Shown here piece by piece: positions 35,544-45,312 of a DNA stretch of 46,091 bases (positions are counted from its first letter, which is position 1; the number at the start of each line of letters is the position of its first letter). Both the position numbers and the translations under genes were made by a program. The notes under the pieces were generated by a model, which was not told the DNA's origin, ran no database searches, and saw only the letters and a program-made list of their open reading frames with translations. Source of the DNA: Gammaproteobacteria bacterium (lineage in GTDB: Bacteria; Pseudomonadota; Gammaproteobacteria; Arenicellales; Poriferihabitantaceae); NCBI GenBank assembly GCA_026709505.1, contig JAPOSW010000087.1, positions 1 to 46,091 of the forward strand. The letters run 5' to 3'.

Positions 35544-36389
35544 ATGTATAGGGGTAGCTGTCTTTGCGAGAACATATCCTGGGAAGTGGATCCGGTCGAA
35601 GTTCCGGTCTACCACTGCCATTGCTCCATGTGTCGGAAGATGCATGGAGCGGCTTTTGGTACTTATGCCTACACCCCCTCTGAACATTTTCGATGGACTG
35701 GCAAACTTGACACGTTGACAAACTACCGATCCTCGCCCATGCTGGTGCGTTCATTCTGCAGTAAGTGCGGGTCAGTCGTGCCAAATCAAGATGAGAATGG
35801 GTCTCATTATTATATTCCGATTGGTTCCCAGGACGATGGCCCGGAAGTGGATTGCCATATCTTTACCGCATCCAGGGCACCATGGCTGAACATCACGGAC
35901 AAACTGCCGAAACATGATGAATTTCCGCCTGATGTGGACTCCCCAATCGCTTCAGACCGGGTTGAAGAGTCGATTGAATCCGTCGGGCTACAAGGGAGTT
36001 GCCTGTGTAGGCGGGTCCGATTCGAGGTCACGGCGCCATTTAGGAAAATATACAATTGCCATTGTCGGCGATGTCGTCGAGCCCGTTCCGCACCGTTTAC
36101 CACCAATGGCTTTACAGCACACAGTGAAGTGGTCTTTACCTGCGGCGAGAAGCACCTTAAATCCTACAGGCTGCCCGAGGCGAAATACTTCACGCAAGTC
36201 TTCTGTGAAATTTGTGGATCCGGCATGCCCCGAATCAGTCTTGAGCGGAAAATCGCCGTTACTCCACTGGGTGCGCTCGATACTGATCCAGAACAACATC
36301 CGGACTGCAACATCTGGTTTGATTCCATCGCAAACTGGTATGCCCCCGTCAATGACCTGACCGCTTACCCCAAGGAGCCGCCACTATGA
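35544..36389 (+). CDS. Tandem-GFA (glutathione-dependent formaldehyde-activating enzyme-like) protein
   Basis: The 281-aa protein has two full GFA zinc domains in tandem. Domain 1: [37 protein letters not shown] (residues about 3-75). Domain 2: [35 protein letters not shown] (about 150-245). Each domain keeps the Cys sets for two zinc ions. Most GFA-like proteins have one domain. Formaldehyde activation is not proven for this family in general; the known point is the Zn-binding fold. The stop overlaps the start of the DAHP synthase by 4 bp (ATGA). Confidence 0.85.
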   Translation: MYRGSCLCENISWEVDPVEVPVYHCHCSMCRKMHGAAFGTYAYTPSEHFRWTGKLDTLTNYRSSPMLVRSFCSKCGSVVPNQDENGSHYYIPIGSQDDGPEVDCHIFTASRAPWLNITDKLPKHDEFPPDVDSPIASDRVEESIESVGLQGSCLCRRVRFEVTAPFRKIYNCHCRRCRRARSAPFTTNGFTAHSEVVFTCGEKHLKSYRLPEAKYFTQVFCEICGSGMPRISLERKIAVTPLGALDTDPEQHPDCNIWFDSIANWYAPVNDLTAYPKEPPL

Positions 36390-37741
36390 ACAGCGAATTG
36401 AAATGGAGTCCCGGAACTTGGCGAAATTTTCCGGTATGCCAGATTCCAGAATATCCGGATCCAGAGCAGCTTGAAAAGGTCGAGAAACAGATAGCGGGAT
36501 GGCCGGCACTGGTGTTTGCCGGCGAGGCAAGATCACTCAAAAAGCGCTTGAGTGAAGTCTGTGCAGGGAGGGCATTTCTACTGCAGGGCGGAGACTGCTC
36601 GGAGAGTTTTGCAGAGCACAGCAGTACCAATATCCGTGACTACTTCCGGGTCATGCTGCAGATGGCCATTCTGCTGATCTATGGATCTTCCTGCCCGGTA
36701 GTCAAGGTTGGCCGGGTCAGCGGTCAGTTCGCCAAGCCCAGATCTTCCGACACGGAAACCCGGGATGGGGTGACCCTGCCGTCCTATAGAGGCGATATTA
36801 TCAATGGTATTGACTTTGATGCCGAGGCCCGGGTGCCAGATCCCGAAAGGCAGAAGATGGCCTACCGTCAGTCGGCTGCTACCCTGAATCTGATCAGGGC
36901 GTTCTCGTATGGAGGGTTCTCGACACTCGAGAACGTTCACAACTGGATGCTTGCCTTTGTGGCTGATTCACCGCAAGGCAGGCATTATGAAGAAGTGGCA
37001 GAACGCATCAGCGAATCCATGGCGTTTATGAAGGCAATCGGAATTACCACGGAGGCTAACCACCAGCTTCGACAAACCAGTTTCTATACCAGTCACGAAG
37101 CCCTGCTGCTGGGCTATGAAGAAGCACTGACACGAACTGATTCGATCAGCGGAGAGTGGTATTCGACGTCAGGACACATGCTCTGGATTGGAGACCGCAC
37201 CCGGCAACCCGACCATGCCCATGTGGAGTATTGCCGGGGCATTAAAAATCCGATTGGAATCAAGTGCGGTCCGAGCCTGGATCCCATCGAATTGGTTCGC
37301 TTGACTGAAATACTGAATGCCGATAATGAGCCGGGGCGACTGACCCTGATTACGCGTTTCGGCCATCAGCAGATTGCAGACGGCTTGCCGCCCCTGATTC
37401 GGGCAATTGAAGAGCATGGCAGAAAGGTTGTCTGGTCATGCGATCCGATGCACGGTAACAACATTGTCAGCAACGGATACAAGACTCGGCCTTTCGGGAA
37501 TATCCTGTCCGAGGTTCAGGGTTTTTTTGAAATTCACAAAGCGGAAGGCACGCATCCTGGCGGTATCCATGTCGAGATGACCGGACAGAATGTGACGGAA
37601 TGTACCGGTGGTGCGCGAGCTATTTCCGCTGAGGACCTTTCAGACCGGTACCATACGCATTGTGACCCAAGATTAAATGCAGAGCAGTCTGTAGAACTTG
37701 CGTTTCTGGTGAGCGACTTGCTCAAGAAAACCCGAAAATAG
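36386..37741 (+). CDS. Class II 3-deoxy-7-phosphoheptulonate (DAHP) synthase
   Basis: The 451-aa protein has the class II motifs [83 protein letters not shown] and [33 protein letters not shown] ends the catalytic set, with the metal-binding Cys in KCGPS or DCSES, His in WSCDPMH and Glu in VEMTGQ. It condenses PEP and erythrose-4-phosphate, the first step of the shikimate pathway. Class II enzymes are the plant and actinobacterial type and are patchy in gammaproteobacteria. It is translationally coupled to the double-GFA gene and its stop is 1 bp from the converging RND gene. Confidence 0.93.
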   Translation: MNSELKWSPGTWRNFPVCQIPEYPDPEQLEKVEKQIAGWPALVFAGEARSLKKRLSEVCAGRAFLLQGGDCSESFAEHSSTNIRDYFRVMLQMAILLIYGSSCPVVKVGRVSGQFAKPRSSDTETRDGVTLPSYRGDIINGIDFDAEARVPDPERQKMAYRQSAATLNLIRAFSYGGFSTLENVHNWMLAFVADSPQGRHYEEVAERISESMAFMKAIGITTEANHQLRQTSFYTSHEALLLGYEEALTRTDSISGEWYSTSGHMLWIGDRTRQPDHAHVEYCRGIKNPIGIKCGPSLDPIELVRLTEILNADNEPGRLTLITRFGHQQIADGLPPLIRAIEEHGRKVVWSCDPMHGNNIVSNGYKTRPFGNILSEVQGFFEIHKAEGTHPGGIHVEMTGQNVTECTGGARAISAEDLSDRYHTHCDPRLNAEQSVELAFLVSDLLKKTRK

Positions 37742-37742
37742 T

Positions 37743-40700
37743 TCAGGCGCTGGCCTTTTGCGACTCGTCCTGACTTGCAATTTGTTTTGAGCCCGTATCA
37801 AAGTATGCAAGCGCATTCTCGTAGACGAGCAGTAGCGAGGGAACCAGAAACAGCACCAATAGTGTTGCGAAGGCGAGTCCAAATGCCAGCGTGATTGCCA
37901 TTGGTATGAGAAACTGCGCCTGTATGGAGGTCTCGAAAAGCAATGGCGTCAAGCCGCCGATCGTAGTCAGTGAAGTCAGCAATACAGCCCTTAATCGGCT
38001 GCAGGCCGCCTCAACGATAGCGTCATGGGCGGACATTCCGCTTTTCCGGAGTCGTTGGTAGAACACGAGGAGGATGATCGAATTGTTGACTACTATCCCG
38101 GATAATCCAAAAAAACCGAACAGCGACAGGACAGTTATGTCCTTGTTCATTAGAACATGGCCCCAAAACCCGCCTATAAACCCGAAAGGGATGATGAGCA
38201 TGACCACCAATGGCCAGCCATAGGAACCAAAGACCCAGGACAGTACAAGATAGATCATGACCAGGGCGAGAATGCCGCCTAGCTGCATATCGCCCAGAGT
38301 TTCTTGTTGCGTGCTCTGCCTTCCTTCAAAGGAGTGTGTGATCCCATGCTTGGTAACCAGTGAAGGCAGGATGTCGGACTCGAGTTTTTCAACGATCGAG
38401 TTGGCATTGCTGATATCATGATCGACATCCGCCTTTATGGTTATCGCCAGGCGTCCCATAGAGTGCCGAATGTTGTCAAATCCCCTCTTGGCTGAAATAT
38501 TGACTAGGGAGGATATCGATTCGGTGTGACCATTTGGCAAGACAATATCCATGCTTGAAATACTTGCCAACGAGTTTCGCTCTGGTTCAGCAATAAGCAA
38601 AACCACATCCAGATCCTCGTACCCGTCAGACAATTCTTGCACCAGAAAGCCGTCATATGCTGCTCGCAGCTGCCGGGATACGGAGTCGATGCTCAAGCCC
38701 AGGGCTTCTGCAGAAGGATTGAGCGACAGCACGAGTTGTTCTTTGCCATAAGGGATGTCGTCAGCAATCCCGCTTACTCCGGGTATGTCCGACAAGACGT
38801 TCTTGATTGACTCGGAGACCTGCTTGATCTGGCTGATGTCTGTTCCGAAGATCTTGAGATCAATGTCTGTTGACGGCGGACCGGCACGTTGGTCAATCAA
38901 GGCCAGTGTTTCAATTCCCGGATCTCGATTGAGCCTGCTACGCCAGGCTTGAATGATGCTGCTGTTTCGTACTTGTCTCTGGTCGGGAGGAATCAGCTCA
39001 ACCCTGATTGCACCTAAATGATCGCCCTTTTGAGAGGTTGTTTCCGTGCTTTCGGTCGTTCCATACCGTGTTATCAGTAACTTGATGAAGTCTTCGCCTG
39101 ATTCTCGTTCGATTTCGTACAGCATTTCTTCGGCATTGGCAAGATAGTCCTTGACCCGGTCAGGGGCTGTTCCCGAAAGAAACCCCACGTTCAGGTAAAT
39201 CCTGTCACCCTCGGTAGTTGGAAAGAATGCGAAGCCAACTCGACCGCTTTGTGCCCAGGCAATCGTTATGAGCATGATCGACAAGGCGAGCGCCAGAGTG
39301 CTCCAGCGGTTTGAGACAACGAAACCTATGAATGGCCTGAAAAAATTTTCTCTGCAACGAACGTAGCCCGTGTCAATCGCTCTGCGAAAATGCCCTGGAT
39401 CGTATTTTCCCATGCTTCGGAAGGAGTGGGTCAAATGTCCAGGCAGGATAAGAAAGCACTCGATCAGTGAAGCGATGATCACGCAGACCACAACCAGTGG
39501 TATGGCGCTCATCAAGGCACCAATGACTCCGCCAACCAAAAACAACGGCATGAAGGCGGAGATAGTGGTCAGTGATGAGCAAAGGATTGGCGCCAGCATT
39601 CTTATGGCAGCCGAGAGAGGGGCGATGCTTGACTGGACTCCACCCACATAACGAGACATGGCATCTTCTCCGACCACGATTGAATCGTCAACGATGATGC
39701 CGAGTGCCATGATCAGGGCAAATATGCTGATCATGTTTAGGCTGCCTCCCCATAAGTAGAGGATAAAAAGCGCAGCCAGAAATGAGACCGGAATTCCCAC
39801 GGCTGTCCAGAATGCGACACGGGGCGCCATGAAAAAGTAGAGAATCATCACAACCAATGCCAGTCCGCTCAGGCCATTCTTGACCAGGATGTTGATACGG
39901 TCTTGAATCAGCTCCCAGTCCTGACTGAACATCACCAGATCAACTCCTTCAGGCAGCAGGGGCCGGGTCTCGCTCACCCATGTTGACAATATGCCGGCAG
40001 ACTCGAGGCTGTCCGCCTTTTCCGTGCGCTGTATGATCATCTCTATGGCTGGACGGCCTTTATAACGAATGGTCTCTTGGTCTGGTTTTTTCTTCCGGGA
40101 TATCTCCGAGATATCTCCAAGCTTTAACAGCCGACCTTGCTGGTCAGCAATGATGGAAATTTCCTCAAACGAAGCCACAGTTTCCCGTCGTTCCTGAAAA
40201 CGCAGTTGTCGGGATGTCTGTTCTCGACCGATAATTCCCAACGGGACATCTCTGGACCATGCCGCTACTCTCTGACCGAGTTGATCAAGTGACAGGCCCA
40301 GGCGTCTCGATTCATAAGTGGGGACTTCAATGGTAATCCGCTCCTCGGGCAGACCGTTGATTTCAATTTTTGCAATGCCCCTATCCAGCAATTCGCTTTC
40401 GAATCGATAAGCCAGACTGCGCAATTCATCCACACTTCTGGAATCTGTGCCTGTCAAAAGCAGGCGGCCGACCTGTTCATATGGGATGATATTGGAAACT
40501 TCTGGGAGATCGGTCTCCAGGGGCAAGCCGCTTGCGGCATTTACCCGTTCCTTGATTTTGTCCACGGCTTCTGCCATGTCAGCCCCTTCGCTGAATTCCA
40601 GGATTATTAAGGATACTCCTTCAGACGAAGTAGAGCGCATGTCCTCGAGCAGGTCGATGTCCCGAAGCTCTTGCTCAAGCGGTATGGTAACCAATTCCCG

Positions 40701-40910
40701 CACATCATCGGCGCTTGCGCCACTCCACAAGACTCGAATCTGAGCGAAATTGACTTCATAAGCAGGAAAAAATTGAGTGTTGAGTTGCTGGATCGACCAT
40801 ATTCCCGACATCAGCATCATTACCATCAGCAGGTTGGCGGCTACAGGGTGGTTACAGAATATGCCTATCAGTCCGCCTCGGCCGGCTGGATCAGGGGTGT
40901 TATCAGTCAT
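37743..40910 (-). CDS. RND efflux permease (inner membrane)
   Basis: The 1055-aa protein has the RND layout of 12 helices and two large periplasmic loops. A Pro-rich amphipathic start precedes TM1 (NHPVAANLLMVMMLMSGIW). The HAE-type motifs are VRELVTIPLEQELR, LALVVMILYFFMAPRVAFWTAVGIPVSF and IFALIMALGIIVDDSIVVGEDAM, with the proton-relay Asp pair in IIVDDS. Near the C-terminus are FFGLSGIVVNNSIILL and RLRAVLLTSLTTIGGLTPLL. It acts as proton antiporter of a tripartite pump with the upstream MFP (8 bp overlap). No outer-membrane channel gene is adjacent. Confidence 0.93.
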   Translation of the reverse strand: MTDNTPDPAGRGGLIGIFCNHPVAANLLMVMMLMSGIWSIQQLNTQFFPAYEVNFAQIRVLWSGASADDVRELVTIPLEQELRDIDLLEDMRSTSSEGVSLIILEFSEGADMAEAVDKIKERVNAASGLPLETDLPEVSNIIPYEQVGRLLLTGTDSRSVDELRSLAYRFESELLDRGIAKIEINGLPEERITIEVPTYESRRLGLSLDQLGQRVAAWSRDVPLGIIGREQTSRQLRFQERRETVASFEEISIIADQQGRLLKLGDISEISRKKKPDQETIRYKGRPAIEMIIQRTEKADSLESAGILSTWVSETRPLLPEGVDLVMFSQDWELIQDRINILVKNGLSGLALVVMILYFFMAPRVAFWTAVGIPVSFLAALFILYLWGGSLNMISIFALIMALGIIVDDSIVVGEDAMSRYVGGVQSSIAPLSAAIRMLAPILCSSLTTISAFMPLFLVGGVIGALMSAIPLVVVCVIIASLIECFLILPGHLTHSFRSMGKYDPGHFRRAIDTGYVRCRENFFRPFIGFVVSNRWSTLALALSIMLITIAWAQSGRVGFAFFPTTEGDRIYLNVGFLSGTAPDRVKDYLANAEEMLYEIERESGEDFIKLLITRYGTTESTETTSQKGDHLGAIRVELIPPDQRQVRNSSIIQAWRSRLNRDPGIETLALIDQRAGPPSTDIDLKIFGTDISQIKQVSESIKNVLSDIPGVSGIADDIPYGKEQLVLSLNPSAEALGLSIDSVSRQLRAAYDGFLVQELSDGYEDLDVVLLIAEPERNSLASISSMDIVLPNGHTESISSLVNISAKRGFDNIRHSMGRLAITIKADVDHDISNANSIVEKLESDILPSLVTKHGITHSFEGRQSTQQETLGDMQLGGILALVMIYLVLSWVFGSYGWPLVVMLIIPFGFIGGFWGHVLMNKDITVLSLFGFFGLSGIVVNNSIILLVFYQRLRKSGMSAHDAIVEAACSRLRAVLLTSLTTIGGLTPLLFETSIQAQFLIPMAITLAFGLAFATLLVLFLVPSLLLVYENALAYFDTGSKQIASQDESQKASA

Positions 40911-42153
40911 TCTGGTCTTGCTCTAGTATCTGAACATGCAGGCCACTGACTGCCTGAGGCAACCGGGAAGTGAGGATATCCTCATCAGGATAAAAGTCGG
41001 AACCATCGAGGATGATGGCCTGAGATCCGTCGGCTTCAATACGCATGCCGATCTGATTGACCTCTCTCGGCTCCAGGGTTCCATTAATCACCACATATAC
41101 CCGATTGCCACTGTAGATGGCATCCGGGGGAACCACAACAACATTCTCAAGCAGGGGCATGTACACCAAAATGTCGAGAGTCGATCCGAGTGCGGGCAAT
41201 TGACTTGATGAAGAACGAAAAAAGGCATCGATTCCGGCTTGGCCTTGTTCAATCAAGGCCGTTAACCGGTGCAGAGTCAGACTGATGCGATGGTTTTCAT
41301 AGATGGCCTGGGCCATGACTTGCTGATTGTTGCTTATAGCCTTTTGCAATGATGGAACGAAAGAGAATGGAACTTGTGCCCGAACTTCCAGTTCGGATTC
41401 GTTATAGAGGCTCAATAGCTTTCCACCACGAGGGATGCGGTCTCCCATCGTGACCATGACTTCAGTTATTCTGCCGTCGAAAGGTGCTTTGATGTTTGTG
41501 CGCTCCAGATCTCGCTTCGCTCTCTCGAGAGCGGCTCTTGTCTTGTTGAGAAGCGCCTCAAGTTGTTGCTGGCGTAACGGAAAATCATTGATTGCCTGTT
41601 CTCTCTGAATGATCTTCAATTGCTGACGGGCTTCATTCTGCAACGTTTCGTCGAGCGTGGATTGGCTGCCGGCATTGTTTTCGACGAGCCGCTTGGCCCG
41701 TTCGACAGAATTGCGAGTGAGGTCCAACAGATCCTTTTCAATTTCCAAGGCGCGTTTGTCGGCAGCATGTCTCACGCGATCGCTTGAAATTAACGCTTCT
41801 ATTTCCTTCAATTCAGCCTGGCGTTGTTGCACGTCAAGCTCGATATCCTCTTGGTTCAGGGAGATCAGCAAATCCTGTTTTTGAACGCTGTCGCCTTCCA
41901 GGACAGTCACATCTGCTATATCCGCTTCGACCGCGGCAGTTAGGGATGCAAAAAGTGGCGTTTCGACCGTGCCAAAGAGACGAATAGTGGGTGCTTCGTT
42001 TTTGATTTGAGCCTTTTGAACGAAAACAAATTGTTCGGAGGCCTTCTGCGTCAGCTTTGGTGCTTCCTCCCGATTGCTGGTAATGAACTGAAATCCTGCA
42101 TATCCCATCATCAGGAAGACAAAAGGGAATAGAAATTTAACGAATTTCTTCAT
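40903..42153 (-). CDS. RND periplasmic adaptor (membrane fusion protein)
   Basis: The 416-aa protein starts MKKFVKFLFPFVFLMMGYAG, an uncleaved or lipid-free N-terminal anchor. A HlyD-type lipoyl half (ADIADVTVLEGDSVQKQDLLISLN) precedes a long alpha-helical hairpin (ELKEIEALISSDRVRHAADKRALEIEK... to RAALERAKRDLERTNIKAPFDG). The second lipoyl half and a beta-barrel with RGGKLLSLY follow, then a C-terminal membrane-proximal domain. It links the permease to an outer-membrane channel. Its stop overlaps the permease start by 8 bp. Confidence 0.9.
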   Translation of the reverse strand: MKKFVKFLFPFVFLMMGYAGFQFITSNREEAPKLTQKASEQFVFVQKAQIKNEAPTIRLFGTVETPLFASLTAAVEADIADVTVLEGDSVQKQDLLISLNQEDIELDVQQRQAELKEIEALISSDRVRHAADKRALEIEKDLLDLTRNSVERAKRLVENNAGSQSTLDETLQNEARQQLKIIQREQAINDFPLRQQQLEALLNKTRAALERAKRDLERTNIKAPFDGRITEVMVTMGDRIPRGGKLLSLYNESELEVRAQVPFSFVPSLQKAISNNQQVMAQAIYENHRISLTLHRLTALIEQGQAGIDAFFRSSSSQLPALGSTLDILVYMPLLENVVVVPPDAIYSGNRVYVVINGTLEPREVNQIGMRIEADGSQAIILDGSDFYPDEDILTSRLPQAVSGLHVQILEQDQND

Positions 42154-42569
42154 GTATTGTCATGCCCAGCTTTGAGTCAAGAACGCTATATGAATTTGAC
42201 GAGATTAAGCATCACTTTCTGACAGACATGCATTTTACCGCTTGGTTGATTCATTACTGTGCAGGTTCGCCGCATATGAGGCCCCCACCCTACGGTGCGG
42301 AGACGCCGTCATCAAGGAAACCTGTGTCATGAGTAGATTTTCACGATGACTTGTAAGAGTGCTGCACGATACACGATCTGGTTTTCCGGTGAGTTTGAGG
42401 GAGTTTTTCCAAACCGGGATCAAATTTGAAATATCGATTAAATTCAAATGGCTATGATTTTTTTCCAAAAAGACTTGAGGGTTCGGCTGTGCACATTAAC
42501 GCAGGGGTGTCAGTGTTTCGTGCTGCGATGTCCCCGAATCAGATAGTTCTACATTGACGTTGGGAATGC
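42154..42569. other. About 415 bp spacer before the att remnant
   Basis: No gene or conserved motif was recognised. A 77-codon minus-strand frame near 42235-42468 resembles no known family. Chromosomal DNA left of the element appears to end at 42569. Confidence 0.3.
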
Positions 42570-42616
42570 TGGTGGGCCCGGCAGGACTTGAACCTGCGAC
42601 CAATGGATTATGAGTC
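42570..42616 (-). tRNA. 3' half of a CAU-anticodon tRNA (Ile2- or Met-type), attachment-site remnant
   Basis: On the minus strand these 47 bases read GACTCATAATC (anticodon loop with CAT), then the variable and T arm (GGTTCAAGTCC) and an acceptor end finishing CCGGGCCCACCA with CCA encoded. That matches gammaproteobacterial tRNA-Ile2(CAU) closely; elongator Met is an alternative. The 5' half is absent: bases to the right (42617 on) do not form D arm or acceptor 5' strand. This is the classic product of integration at a tRNA 3' end. In tRNA direction, element then fragment then chromosome, so the element lies to the right. Confidence 0.7.
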
Positions 42617-42730
42617 CCGAAAAATTATCTAGTTCGGGTTGACTATCCGATCCAAGGGTATTTTAGCATGAAAAATGATATTTGTTCATTCCGTGATATG
42701 CACAACATAGAGGCATGTGCATTATCTGAA

Positions 42731-42762
42731 AGTGCTTGACATGGCGATCATTTTCAAGCACT
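42731..42762. repeat. Inverted repeat in the element's left margin
   Basis: AGTGCTTGA (42731-42739) and TCAAGCACT (42754-42762) are exact complements with a 14-bp spacer. It lies between the att remnant and the recombinase gene and could be a recombinase or excisionase site. Nothing else was recognised in 42617-43066. Confidence 0.4.
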
Positions 42763-43066
42763 GAAACCTTCCCCTGTCCCAGAACAAGACTGGAGAAAGC
42801 CGGTTACAGCTACTTTTCGGGCATTTTTGAGCGTTATAGCAAGTTCTTTGCCCATTTCAAAAAGACCTGGAAAATGCACCGCAAGCCACGATTAGCCCTG
42901 TGCGTTTATTCGATAATGCATAGATTGAATCTCTACGCTCTCATCTTGCGATTCCGTTCGCTGCAGTTTTGGCGCAAGAGAATACTGCAGTCAAAACCAG
43001 TCAGCAGCTCCGGCATCGGAAAAATTTGCGCTAACGCAAAAGCTTCTGCACAACATATCACTTCGT

Positions 43067-43102
43067 ATAATCCAGTGTTCAGCCATAATCCAGAGTCCAG
43101 CC
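43067..43102. repeat. 18-bp imperfect tandem repeat next to the recombinase gene
   Basis: ATAATCCAGTGTTCAGCC is followed directly by ATAATCCAGAGTCCAGCC (2 mismatches in 18). It ends 18 bp before the recombinase start. Arm-type integrase sites are often short direct repeats in this position, but no protein binding is shown. Confidence 0.4.
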
Positions 43103-43120
43103 AGAGCACGGATAAACTTG

Positions 43121-44092
43121 ATGACCGCAGAATCATCCAATAGTGAATATGACCTGGTCAATGTTGTAGAACAATACTGTCGGCAGCGCCCGCTCCGCCC
43201 GGCCACTCAGCAGACCTACCGGTCGCATGCGGAACGCTTCGTCAGGGACACGTCGGTGCGGCGCGTTGACTATATTACCCAGGAAGTGCTTCTTGAATGG
43301 CGCGAACTGATCGCCGAGCGCGCATCAAGGACGACCTACAACACTTACCACCGGCACCTGCGCGCCCTCCTCAACTTCTGCGTGGAGATCGAATTGATCG
43401 ACCGGAACCCGATATTGAAAATCAGGCAGTTCAGGCGTGTCAACGTCCGCGGCAAGGGATGTACCATGGAGGAATTACAGGAGGTCTGTGATTTTCTTGC
43501 CCGGGACAGCCGGGAACTCTCGCCCCTGATTCTCAACATGGTGCTGACTCTTTTCTATACCGGCATGCGCCGCTCCCAGCTGTGCGGCCTGGACTGGAAG
43601 GACATCGACTTTCAGGAAAACACCATCATGCTTCGCAAGCAGCACTCGAAAACTGGCAGGGAATGGGCAATCCCCTTGCATGACGAGTTGCGGCCCAGGC
43701 TTCTCGAAATGAAGGAGGACGTCATGCAGCACTTCCCGTCATTCAGCGAGAGCGATCAGGTATTCATGATTCAGAGATACAGTTCCTACTACCGGGGAGC
43801 AAGGATGGCGCCCGAACAGCTCGGGCAAATCCTGAGACGCACGGCCGACCGGAGCGGCATCAGGATATCTGCCCACCGAATCCGGCACCTTGTTGCGACG
43901 ACCCTCGCGAACAAGGACACGGAGGACTTTCATGAAAAGGGAACCATTCCCTACACGCTGAACAGCATAAAGGACTTTCTGGGCCACGAGGACATCACGA
44001 CGACCATCGGCTACATTGAGTCAAATGTCTCTTCCCAGCGAACCATCATCAAGGGGCTCAAAATGATCAAGGAGCCTGGAAAAGGGGAGTAG
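43121..44092 (+). CDS. Tyrosine recombinase (integrase)
   Basis: From ATG 43121 it is 323 aa; an adjacent TTG at 43118 would add one residue. An N-terminal SAM-like core-binding domain (residues about 1-105: RPATQQTYRSHAERFV...HLRALLNFC) precedes the catalytic domain. FYTGMRRSQLCGLDW has the first Arg near 150, SKTGR the Lys at 178, AHRIRHLVAT the H252-x-x-R255, LGHEDITTTIGYIE the H289 and the nucleophile Y298. All catalytic residues are present. It lies about 500 bp inside the att remnant, as expected for the integrase of the element it integrated. Confidence 0.92.
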   Translation: MTAESSNSEYDLVNVVEQYCRQRPLRPATQQTYRSHAERFVRDTSVRRVDYITQEVLLEWRELIAERASRTTYNTYHRHLRALLNFCVEIELIDRNPILKIRQFRRVNVRGKGCTMEELQEVCDFLARDSRELSPLILNMVLTLFYTGMRRSQLCGLDWKDIDFQENTIMLRKQHSKTGREWAIPLHDELRPRLLEMKEDVMQHFPSFSESDQVFMIQRYSSYYRGARMAPEQLGQILRRTADRSGIRISAHRIRHLVATTLANKDTEDFHEKGTIPYTLNSIKDFLGHEDITTTIGYIESNVSSQRTIIKGLKMIKEPGKGE

Positions 44093-44161
44093 GGAAAAGC
44101 CCACGGCTTTGCCTGTCAGCCTGGTCAGGCACGCATCCGGCTGCAGGCTGCGGGTCCTTGC

Positions 44162-44215
44162 GGACCCGGAATCAAGGGTGCAGCCCCTCCTGCGAGGGGC
44201 TGCGAAGTTGGACAG
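44162..44215 (+). repeat. 54-bp direct repeat with hairpin, copy 1
   Basis: It starts GGACCCGGAATCAAGGGT and contains the perfect stem GCAGCCCCTC / GAGGGGCTGC with a 4-nt loop CTGC, ending GAAGTTGGACAG. The copy at 46037-46090 matches 50 of 54; three of the four differences are in the loop (GTAG). The conserved stem with a free loop suggests a structure under selection. It also overlaps a second hairpin (CGGGTCC/GGACCCG) at 44151-44168. Confidence 0.7.
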
Positions 44216-44223
44216 CGAACTAC

Positions 44224-44568
44224 TTACTTGTCGACAAGTCCCGGGAACAGCCAGGTCAGAAAGCCGACCTGTCCGAAGAACATCACCGTGGTCCAGCCGA
44301 TAACCGACCAGGTCTGGATGACCAGGCGGCTTCCCACCCGGTCCCTGACGCTGGCTACTTCGGCGGCCAGGCCGTCAACCTTCCGGTTCACGGCACTGAT
44401 CTCCGATTTCAGATCGGATCTGAGTTCGCGGATGGCCGCAATCACGCGGCTTTCGCTTTTCTCGACCTTGCGGTCAATCAGCCTGTCGGTCATGATTCTC
44501 ATCTTCAGGCGCTGCTGCTCCAGTTCGCTTTTGGAGACCAAGTCTCCGCCTTTGTCTGCTTCTTTCAT
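44224..44568 (-). CDS. Coiled-coil protein with C-terminal membrane helix
   Basis: Start chosen at ATG 44568 because AGGA lies 8 bp upstream; the product is then 114 aa. It starts MKEADKGGDLVSKSELEQQR, goes through a long helical stretch with Glu/Arg heptads (RLIDRKVEKSESRVIAAIRELRSDLKSEISAVNRKVDGLAAEV), and ends with a membrane helix (VIQTWSVIGWTTVMFFGQVGFLTWLF). Such DUF1640-like coiled-coil membrane proteins occur in mobile elements, but no function is known. It lies directly beside repeat copy 1. Confidence 0.55.
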   Translation of the reverse strand: MKEADKGGDLVSKSELEQQRLKMRIMTDRLIDRKVEKSESRVIAAIRELRSDLKSEISAVNRKVDGLAAEVASVRDRVGSRLVIQTWSVIGWTTVMFFGQVGFLTWLFPGLVDK

Positions 44569-45071
44569 AATTTGGTTCCTCATGTAAACGGTTGAAGGAA
44601 AACACGGGGAGACGAAAGAAGCCCCACGCAGGGGAAAATCTCCCCATGCGCGGGCTGTGTGCCTGTCAAGGCACGGCATTTAGAGTGACACCGGGCCCCT
44701 CCGCAAGGAAGGGCTGCATCCGCGAGGGTGCCGCATGCCGCCTTTCGGCGGTTTTCGGATGCCGGCAGTTCGGGATGCCAGCCACTGTTGAAATGGACTC
44801 TACCACAATCAAAACGCGAAATGCAAGCGTTTTTGTTTTCCCTAATCCATAGATAGAAATTTTCTTGTCCGCTCCAGGCCGGGATTCGGTCGGACGCGGT
44901 GCCGGGGTGTTCCGGACCTGTCCGGAAGGCCGGATTCGGGGCATGGCGGCGCCGGTTTCCATGCCGGAACGCAGTGGCGGGTCGTGTTTCCTGGCCTGAT
45001 GGCGAATTCCGGGCGAGCGAATCCGTGGCCGTTTCCGGCAGGCCCCTGGCGGGTCCGGAAGGAACGGGAGA
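44569..45071. other. GC-rich spacer with several hairpins
   Basis: A third, weaker relative of the 54-bp repeat lies near 44690-44715 (GGCCCCTCCgcaaGGAAGGGCTGC). A CGCCTTTCGGCG hairpin is close to 44740. From 44860 the sequence is very GC-rich with repeated GGATTCGG-type pieces. No gene was supported here. Confidence 0.3.
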
Positions 45072-45312
45072 TCAGGGCAGCCGGCAGGTGCGCATCTGCC
45101 AGAGGGTTTCCTCGAGCAGGCCCAGGCTGGACGGGACGGCCTTCAGGACCCGTTGCCGGGCATGGCGGACCACCTGCCCGGCCATCGCGTACAGGCGGTG
45201 CCGGAAGGTGCCGGCCCGTCTCGTGCGCCATTCGGGAGGCAGCGACAGCCGCATCAGGACCGGCAGGCTGCAGGCAATGACGGTCAGGCACAGGCATCCC
45301 GCACTGGCCCGT
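45072..45312 (-). mobile_element. C-terminal remnant of an IS1380-like transposase
   Basis: On the minus strand about 80 residues read RASAGCLCLTVIACSLPVLM, then RLSLPPEWRTRR, GTFRHRLYAMAGQVVRHARQ and RVLKAVPSSLGLLEETLWQM. This resembles the C-terminal end of IS1380-type DDE transposases, where a Leu-rich helix is followed by R-L-x-x-x-A-x-x-V-V-R-H-A-R. The rest of the transposase (DDE core) is missing: the match ends at about 45312, where the next gene starts. Assigned on motif resemblance only. Confidence 0.5.

Noticed and set aside
44162..44215. Possible integron attC site, because GTTGGAC near the end of the 54-bp repeat fits GTTRRRY
   Set aside because: No matching RYYYAAC core was found at the other end of the hairpin, and no integron integrase (IntI) gene is in the window.
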